From the NCBI GenBank assembly GCA_963580455.1, contig OY756961.1, forward strand, positions 19,883,001-19,947,000: a stretch of DNA of 64,000 bases, given 5' to 3'. Source of the stretch: Euonymus europaeus (taxonomy: Eukaryota > Streptophyta > Magnoliopsida > Celastrales > Celastraceae). A program made the translations under genes and the position numbers. Shown one piece after another: positions 56,203 through 64,000 of the stretch (position 1 is the first letter of the stretch; each line of letters begins with the position of its first letter). The notes beneath the pieces are model-generated. The model made no database searches, was not told the DNA's origin, and saw only the letters and a program-made list of their open reading frames with translations.

Positions 56203-58688
56203 TCACACAGGCCTCTCACCAGGCAGATATGAAGGAGACCCACCATCAACTTGGTTCTTTCTCAGGTGAAATATACCGGTCAAGGTAGGGAGAAGCATCT
56301 TTCTTGAAGCAAAACTTCTCTCCTTTTGATATTTCTTTGCCTCTATAATTTTCTCAGTTGGGTTTTGCTTATGGATCCTATAGTGGTGTGGGGATGATTC
56401 TGAAGACATCTCCATTTCAGCTAGCGCCCGAGAAGCAGCTTCTGCTGCCTTCTTTTGCTCTCTTTCACGCCACCTTCTAAGTTCTCCCTCCACCGCCTTT
56501 TTAGCTGCTTCGGCCATTTCTGCCCTCTTTAAAGCCTCCTTGGTTGCAGCATTCATCTCCTCTATGTCCTTCTGAGTTGCCTCTAACCTCTTGAGGGCCT
56601 CATTTTCACTTGCCTTTACAGCTTCAACCTGAGCAATGGCAGCAGCCACTTTCATTTCTGCTAATTTGTCAGACTCCTCCACTTTCCGGCTCAAAGACTC
56701 AAATTCTTCCCTTGAGATTGTGATCTTAGCCCCAGACTCAGAAGTTGAGGCACGAGCAGCAGTAGTTTTTTCTGACAAGGTCTTAATCTGATCAAGGGCA
56801 GACCCCTCTGCCGCTTTTGCTTCCTCAACCTCGTCTAGAGCAACTCTAAGCTTCTTCTCTGCCTCTTCAAGTGCAATTTTGGTTGCCTCAGCCTCCTTCC
56901 TCAGCTCCTCAGCCTTGTTCTTCATCTCTTCTGCTTCTCGTCTCGCATTTTCAGTTTCCAATGAGAGCTGGTGGAGACTAGAGATCATTTCTTCAGTAGC
57001 ACCTCTTGCTTTGGATTCTTCAGCCAGCCAAGTGTCAAACTCGGACTTGCTTTTACGGAGCTTGACATGCAAATTTCCAGCAATGGATTCAGTTTCCGTC
57101 TCCTTCTCTTTCAGTTCACAATGCTCCTTCTTCACATTCTCCAGCTCCAGCTTGAGAAATTCCACCAAATTCCGAAGGGAGCTTTCCTCTTCCTCTACTT
57201 TCTGCAGTGAACTCTTGGCATCATCAAGCTCCAAGGTGACAGTTTTCACATAATTAAGATCCGATGCCTTTGAATTTTCTATCTGCTTTTGCAGCGCCTC
57301 AATCCCATTTTGTGCTTCAGCAAATTGTGCTTCAAGACTTCGAGCAAGTTGAGGATCAAAATCATTTTTCAAGGCAAGTAGCTTCTGTGTCGACTCTTCC
57401 AATGTAGCTTTATATGACTGCCTTTGTACATCCTTTTCAGCAAATATTTTTGCTTGCTCCTGTTGCGCTTTCAGAGATGCAAGCTTCACTTGCCCAATAG
57501 ATTCCTGTAAAGCTGAAATCTCCTTAGAGAGCTCCCCAACTTTCTCAAGGTTGGCTTTGGCTGCATGTTCCGCTTCTGCAGTTTGGTTGAAAGCAGCAAC
57601 TTTTGCTTCCAATGATGCATCACACTCCTGTTGTATTTTCCGTAGTTCTAGCTTTGCAGCATCAAGTTCACTGGACATAGCCGTGTACTGCTCCCTCGCA
57701 GATTCAAGGTCTTTTGTCCTGGAAACATCAGATTCAGGAGGTTGGCCACTTTTGGCTTCTTCAATCTGCTTTGCCTGATTCTTTGCAGCTTCTGTTGCCC
57801 TGATTGCTAAATCCTTGGATTCGCTGATGGTATGCAGCTTAAGGGTCAGATCATCAACTGTTCTCTTAGCCTCCTCTAACTCTACAAGTGCCTCAGCCTT
57901 TGTAGTTTCAGCATTGTTCAGTTGTTCCTTTAACTTGTCTAGGCCTTTCTTGACTAAGTGAAGTTGTGTTTCCTTGGCTAATACCCTCTGCATTCAAGTA
58001 ACAAAGAGTGACCATACAGGATTTGGTTTGTAATTTACCATCTTCTTTGGCAGATTACTAGCAGATAAAGAAAGAGTCAAATAGAACAGTTGTGGATGAA
58101 GTATAACAAAACATTTGAGAGGATAACAAAAAAATGTTACACAGCCATAATGAGATAACATAGATCCTTTTTCAACCCTCATTTTGATTTTGCTAAATAC
58201 TGATTATCTTGTTTACCACTTACAGAGATGATTTCAGAACAGATATGCACAAAAATACACTATTGGGCAATAGCAGAACTGCTTTAGAGTACATGACCTT
58301 TGGACCTCGCTGTTGGTCCAATCACAAAATTTCATCCACCTCAGTAAATAGATAGTATGAAGGTGATAGTATATTTAACTCACTTCCAAAATATGAGATT
58401 GAACGTAAAGCCAAGTATACCTGTTATGGGATTACAGAGGTAGCACTTCAAATGAACCAAAGACAGCAAAATCTATTCAAGTTCATGTAACGTTATATCA
58501 AATGAAAATAATGATACCTCTGCAGAATGAGGTCTTGGCTTCTTGATGGAGGGCCTTTCCCCTGAGAAAGCACCTTCACCAAAGAGATTGACAGCATCTT
58601 TAACAGATTGAAATGGGGCGCTGGTGTCTACCTCTCCCATCTCAGGTTTAGGTGAGTCTGTACTACGTGGGCGTTCCTTAGCAACCAT
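56203..58688 (-). CDS. TREPH1: WEB family coiled-coil protein (At5g55860/TREPH1-like)
   Basis: Two coding exons: 58688-58518 (57 codons) and 57987-56203, separated by a 530-bp GT-AG intron (GCAGAG/gtatca ... ttgaatgcag). The protein has 651 aa. Residues 1-60 include the conserved WEB opening, FQSVKDAVNLFGEGAFSGE, then KKPRPHSAERVLAKETQLHL across the splice junction. Residues about 60-590 are almost entirely long heptad coiled coil (many LEEAK, AKANLEKVGEL and EEAEKKLRVAL repeats). The tail is basic and Ser-rich. WEB/PMI proteins (DUF827) act in blue-light chloroplast movement. The closest recalled match is Arabidopsis At5g55860, described as TREPH1, a phosphoprotein needed for touch responses; orthology is inferred. 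The start is the only ATG giving the conserved N-terminus. Confidence 0.93.
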
Positions 58689-58726
58689 ATTTTTTCTTTA
58701 GTAACGAGTATTTCTAAAGAAACCAC

Positions 58727-60123
58727 CTATTCAGGAACAATAGAAAAGTTAATTTCAAAGTAATAAAAAAAAAAGGAAACGAAATAAGAATCATAACTGC
58801 ACATCAAACAAGCCTATGCAAATGGAATGGAATTATTACTCCTAAAGAATACCTTGAAAAAGTTAGAGCAGAATGCAAGCTTGCTTAACAATTAATCTCC
58901 AAAGTTATGCATTCCCTATTCCAATATCCTTCCCTTCAAACATCCTGTCATATATATATATTTCAGGTAAGCTTTCCAATATAACTCAATTTCTTTCATT
59001 TCAAACATTTAATAGTCCCTTTAAATTCTAAATCATACTTTCCTGCTGCTATTTTCTTCCGCCAGCATGATTATCAGAATAGCCTTCAAGAAAGTGTATT
59101 AAACAGATATGACTAAACCCGAACAACCCCTAAGCCTGCACTGAGGCTAAGTAATATAACATACTCTTGCTGCGCCTTCAGGGCACATGATGCCACAGAG
59201 AAACCGTAGCTATTCAGCCACAAATGGCACAGAGCAAACAATAAAAAATAGTTTTTTCTTCCTAGAACTAGAACACATGCAGTTCAATGAAAGATTATTA
59301 GTGGACACCCAAACAATTTGGCAAGAAAAAGACAACAATAGCAATGTTCAAACCTCAGATGGCCTGTAAATTTAACTAAAATTTTAACACACAACATGCC
59401 ACCAGTCCACAGACAGATTACCCTTCATTTCTATACTCATCTTACGTCACAAGAAAGATAAGTTGAACATGAAATAAACTTTCAAGTTTCAACAGCTCAA
59501 GCACTAGCGACAATCCATTTCAACTCTCGGAATTTCATCAGGAAGAGGACTTCCAAAATCATTTGAGATTAAGTTATCAACCATCACCTTTCAAAATAAT
59601 AGTTATAAATCATCGCCAGATGGGATACTGACACACAACTACTGTTCAATAACTGTATGAGCAACTACCTGCCTCAAGCCTTTTCAGTGAAACTAGCACA
59701 AGCCCTAGTCTCTGTACATAAACAAAACAACCATCCAAAATGGAAAATAATAACTAAGCTCCTTCACAATCACCAACAATTCAAGAAAGTAAAATAAGTT
59801 AACTATAACGTCAAAAACTGAAGATTCACGGGAGAAGAACCTACTCACCGAAAAGGATACCTTAATCAAAGCCTGGACATAAGCACCATAAACCCTAAAA
59901 ATCAACAAAAAAACTCGAAGTCAAAGACAACAGAAAGCTATAGTCCTAACATCTTTCACTCAATAGCAAGACCAGAAAAGAACGATAATCATCCTATTGA
60001 TAATATTTGATATCTTCGATAGTGTAAAAGAAAAAATGAAAAACCTTTTTCTTTAAAGCCAAACGCCAAAAATCAACCAAGAAAGTTCTCAGCTTAGCAT
60101 GAAATTCTGAGAAAATTACTCAC
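58727..60123 (-). other. Probable leader intron of the WEB gene
   Basis: On the minus strand a strong donor (CCAGAAAG/gtgagtaatttt, exon end at 60124) and an acceptor (ttgttcctgaatag, exon start at 58726) would remove 1397 bp. The acceptor is 38 bp before the start codon. No coding frame occupies the interval. The intron is inferred from splice motifs only. Confidence 0.45.
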
Positions 60124-60936
60124 CTTTCTGGTCGTAGAAAGTGGATTACCAGGAAGATTAATGGGTATGAAACCAAATTGATTAGAGAACAATTTCAATT
60201 GAAGAATAGAAACAGTACATTCCCTGCACGATTGAACCTAGAAATCAAGGACAAGGTCAAAGTCAAAGAATGACCAGCAGAGCATGAGAGTCTTCACATC
60301 TTCTCTTCATGGCACAACAACGACTCGAGATCATCCTGTCAGAAGTGAAAGACCCTTTCTTTGGATCCAAAAACTAAAACCCACTAAGCAAGTTCTCAGT
60401 TTTAAGCGAAATTTTTCGAGAAAATTTTGGGGCACTGATTTTTCTTGTTCTGGAAAGTGCTTTACGACATGGGGTGTTGATCAAATTTAAAATGGCTACT
60501 TTCAATCGATAGCGAAGAATCAAAACGGTATATTTTGCAGAGCATGGACAGATTCACGAATTGAAAAGCTGTTCAAGACAAATTTTATATAAGGAAATTA
60601 GTGAAGAGAGAGAAGGCCCTTTTGAATTTTGATGGAAATGAGTGGGGCCTTTTTTCATGTTGTATGATCTTGGACGGTTGCGACTTTCAATAAAAAATGA
60701 TCATCAAGGGCATTTTGGTCTACCAATACAAGACCAGAACTCGCAAAGTAGGACAAATAAGAAGGTGACAGTTGTTGCTTCAAAATTCAAATTGTTTGTG
60801 GCATGACAAATTGTTCGACAGTCTACAACAAGGATTACCGACGGGATATGTATATTTTTCATAACCAAAAGAAAGATAGACATTTTTCAATTTGATAATC
60901 GAAATATCAAATGTTATATTTAGATAATTAAAAATT
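60124..60936 (-). promoter_or_regulatory. WEB gene leader exon and promoter region
   Basis: Upstream of the inferred leader exon. Blocks near 60080-60150 and 60370-60465 share phrases (aagttctcag ... gaaa.t.ctgagaaaatt, ttctgg....gaaagtg), an old imperfect duplication of about 290 bp spacing. A Mutator-like element begins at the far end of the interval. Confidence 0.35.
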
Positions 60937-62808
60937 GAATTATTTGGTGATAAGTCTTTTATATGGGACTTTATATTTCATTTAGTTTTTTTGAAAAGTT
61001 TGTAGTCGAATACATCCCAAATTATTAAAAGCTTAACTCAATAAGGACAACTTTAAATTTTAACCTCAATTAATGACAATTTTACCCTCCCCTCATTTAA
61101 ACACATCCTTATTTTTATTGGTACATGATTGCTCCTTATTTAGGAAATAATTATTATAATAAAATAAATATAAATACAATCTCAGAAAGTCGGATGAAAA
61201 TCATGTATTTTATCTATATATTTTTAAAGATAAACTAATATTTTCACTTTTGATGAATCAAAGTGAAGAGTCGAATTTTTTTTTCTTTCATGAAAATTAA
61301 TCGCATGCACTCACATGCGCAAAATTTAGTTGACTCAATAACCTATGCATATACATTGAAATCTGTGAATCATTTTATTATCAAAATCAACAATGAAACG
61401 CTTATCCATGAACAAAAAGTTATCCAATACAAATGTCAATATTTTTATTACATTCTTCACTAACAATCAAAGCTAATAACTTATGAAAAATAATATCATA
61501 ATAAAACTCAATTCATATTTTAAACAAAACCAAATATCATAACAATTTTTAACCGCTTTGGTGACTTTTGCGAAAATCCTCTGATTTTTTTTTTTGCATA
61601 ATTTCAAAAACTCTTCTTAATTGTTTTGGTGAGTTTTGTAAAATTATATGAATTCTTGATAAGTTTGAGAAATCCTCTAATCATCTAAATTTTTAGTTTT
61701 TTTTTTTGTTACATTTTGATAAAGTTTAGGGTTTTGAAGTTTAAGATATTAGAGTTTAGAGTTTAGAGTTTATGGTATAAGATTTTAGGGTTTAGGAAAA
61801 CATAATTCATTATTTAGGATTTTGGGGTTTAGGACTTAAGGTTTAAGGTTTAGGAATATATGTTAGTAGAATTTTAAGATTTTCTTCTTATTTTTGTAAA
61901 TTCTTCTTAACTATTTATAAGATTTTTTGTTCAAAATTAAAACTAGAATTGTTTACATTCAGGGGATTTATGGAAAATTCAGAGGATTTCTGAAAAATTC
62001 AGAGGATTTCTGATTATAAGGTTTAAGGTTTAAGAGTCTGTGTTTAAAATATTAGAGTTTAGTGTTTATACTTTATGATTTTGGGATTTAAGATATTAGG
62101 ATTTAGTATTTAGGATTTTGGGATTTTAGGTTTAAGATTTAGAGTTTCGGGTTATTTTTTGTTTGATTTTCAAAAATTCTTATAATTTTTATTATATATT
62201 TTATGCAATCCTCTATTTTTTTTGTTTGTTTAATTTCAAAAATTCTTTTGATTTATTTTGGTAAATTTTGTGAAATCCTCTAAATTTGTAACAAGTTTGT
62301 GAAATCCTCTGAAATTTTTAGTTGTTTTTTGTTTGATTTTCAAAAAATCTATATTTTTTTGATATATTTTTATGAAATCATCTGAATTTATTTGCTTAAT
62401 TTTGAAAACTCTTTTGATTGGTTTTGATGAGTTTTGAGAAATCCTCTGAATTCTAGATAAGTTTGAGAAATCCTCTGAATTCATTCAGAGGATTTGACGA
62501 ATGAACATTTAAACATATCGATGATGGATCTCATTGGAAAGAGTTTTTCGTGTTGATTATGAATATATATTTTTTAAAAATCCGACTTGTATTTTGAGAG
62601 ATAAAACTGTTTTAAAGTTTTTAAAAGAAAAAAAATAAAAAGAATCTGGTGATGTCAGCATATGTCATACACATAAGGATTTATTGGAATAAGGGTAGTT
62701 TTGTCCAAAATTATTTAAAGGATGTTTTGGAATATTAAAAGATTGAAGGGAGTGAATGAAATATATATTTTTATTAAATGATTTATTGATGAATCCCCCT
62801 TAAAAATT
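60928..62808 (-). mobile_element. Non-autonomous Mutator-like element, copy B (inverted)
   Basis: The element is 60937-62799 (1863 bp), with exact 9-bp target duplications ttaaaaatt at 60928-60936 and 62800-62808. It is the reverse orientation of copy A at 44702-46455: it starts GAATTATTTGGTGATAAGTC and ends with the complement of GGGGGATTCATCAATAAATC. It has the same internal layout, with tcagaggattt-type tandem units and telomere-like phrases (tttagggttta / taggattttggg, 61720-61860 and 62030-62150). It lies about 400-800 bp upstream of the WEB gene leader. Confidence 0.88.
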
Positions 62809-63822
62809 TCATTTACAGAGAATTCTCCTCTCTGAATTTTTTGTTCAATCCCATTGTTGCAAGGTTTAGGTTTGAAAGAGGTTTATCAGGGTTCAAATTT
62901 TGAAGTTTTCAAAGTTCTCATATGCATTACATGATATCCTTCATTTATATCTGAAATAGAGATTTGTCTTTTTTTCACCTTTTTTTATGGCCTAATAAGA
63001 ATCAAATTTAAGATGGGCCTTTAAGCCCATTCCGGCTTTGTATATTTTATTGAGCTCATAGGATCCATTTAGGGTCATGTGTCCCTCTTAATATCATCAA
63101 CAATCCTATGGTGATTAAAGCTAATATTACTGTTGGGACCACTGTAAATTTTCTGCAAGGAGAGGGATCCATTTAGGATCATGTTTCTCTGTGAAACTAC
63201 AGGACTAGACGACTAGTACCCACATCCATCTATGGTATGGCTACTGCCTACACTACTTATATTTAGTGTAGTTTGAACAGCTATAGTTATTCCAATGGAC
63301 CCATTGAAGAAACAAATCTTGCACCTCTCGATATTAATAAATATCAAGCAAAAATTCATTTTTATGAACCCCTCCCAACCCAACCTTACCTCTCCCAACA
63401 CCTCCCAACCCAATTCCTCCCAACACTTTCCCAAGTAAGACCTAAATATGAAGAATTCTTTACACCGAGCTTTCTATTTATACAGCCTATGAAAATGATA
63501 CAACTGGATTTGTTGGTTACATGATAACATATGTTAAAGCCACGTTAACAATTAACCAAGAATTAACAGACAAACTAACAGAAAGTTAACTAACTGATTA
63601 ACAAATCCTAACTAACATGTCTTCCAGCAGCCCTACCTTCTAAAACCTTCTTCTATCTTGCATGCTTCATAATCCAAGTCTGGCTAGCAATCCAAACTCT
63701 AGCTATTAGCAATTTTGGATCATATGAACTTCTCACTTCTCATAATTAACCTTGTTCTCAAGGTCTATGAAAGCATTAACAAACATTGTGATCATTCCAC
63801 AACAATAACAATTAGGTTCTGA
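62809..63822. other. No gene recognised; probably retroelement 3' flank
   Basis: The right part adjoins the end of a minus-strand gypsy polyprotein and may contain its 3' non-coding region or LTR. C-rich repeats (cctcccaacac) lie at about 63366-63425. No LTR ends were identified. Confidence 0.35.
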
Positions 63823-64000
63823 CTATATTTCCCTTCTATAACCCCTTCTTTGTAAAATGGCTATTAGAATCTGTTGAATCAATCTTGTATCAGTCACTTG
63901 AGGCAGGTTGATGAGAGGAGTTATTGGAACTCTTAAGTTATTTTGAAGATAGCTCACATGAAATATAGGATGAACCCTTGATCCTTCTGGTAACTTCATT
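63823..64000 (-). mobile_element. Ty3/gypsy polyprotein C-terminus (runs off the window)
   Basis: Minus strand from 63999 to the TAG at 63825-63823: KLPEGSRVHPIFHVSYLQNN followed by LINLPQVTDTRLIQQ. 'LPxGSRxHPxFHVSxLK' is the signature after the integrase core in Ty3/gypsy polyproteins of the chromovirus type. The remainder of the element should lie beyond position 64000. Confidence 0.8.

Noticed and set aside
62236..62484. Repetitive peptide frame on the minus strand (SEDFSNLSRIQRISQ type)
   Set aside because: It is a translation of the TCAGAGGATTT tandem units in Mutator-like copy B; copy A does not keep the frame open.

Overview
The window is nuclear DNA of a dicot-type flowering plant. 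It is AT-rich, has GT-AG introns and carries plant-specific gene families and plant-type transposons. The sequence alone does not name a species.

Four host genes can be read. (1) A 17-exon NOP2-type 25S rRNA cytosine-C5 methyltransferase (+, 15700-20372, 669 aa). (2) A two-exon AGC-VIII kinase of the D6PK group (+, 28480-31295, 603 aa) preceded by two linked upstream ORFs. (3) An intronless NF-YB7-like CCAAT-binding subunit (-, 32630-33226, 198 aa). (4) A coiled-coil WEB-family protein like Arabidopsis At5g55860 (-, 56203-58688, 651 aa, with a probable leader intron). In Arabidopsis a WEB gene, D6PK and a NOP2 gene are near neighbours on chromosome 5 (At5g55860, At5g55910, At5g55920). The window therefore looks like a conserved gene block stretched by transposons. 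A few short minus-strand exon-like pieces (34.7-35.0 kb, 43.4-43.8 kb) may belong to a further, unidentified gene split by retroelements.

Layout. 0-12.4 kb is decayed: a Myb/SANT-like relic, a tandem repeat, a FAR1/FHY3-like relic, a Ty3/gypsy relic and a Ty1/copia relic. 12.43-15.40 kb is a long-inverted-repeat Mutator-like element ending 296 bp before the NOP2 start codon. 15.7-20.4 kb is NOP2. 21.3-27.0 kb is a Ty3/gypsy relic with a long LTR-like insertion in its reverse transcriptase. 27-33 kb holds the kinase and NF-YB. 35.384-42.987 kb is a complete, apparently very young Ty1/copia element with LTRs identical by eye and one open 1343-codon gag-pol frame. 43.867-55.675 kb is an old copia element that received five later insertions: a Mutator-like element, a Stowaway-like MITE, a deleted Sirevirus-like copia, a tRNA-type SINE and a Tourist-like MITE. 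56-60.5 kb is the WEB gene. 60.94-62.80 kb is a second copy, inverted, of the Mutator-like element at 44.7 kb. The right edge carries the end of another Ty3/gypsy polyprotein.

Most element boundaries were fixed from target-site duplications read directly in the sequence. The strongest leads are: the intact copia element with an extra gag-like reading frame in its leader; an inverted repeat that brackets the polypurine tract in three different copia elements; a Mutator-like pair rich in telomere-like repeats; the long inverted-repeat element in front of NOP2; and the chained upstream ORFs of the kinase. No CRISPR array, tRNA or rRNA gene was seen.
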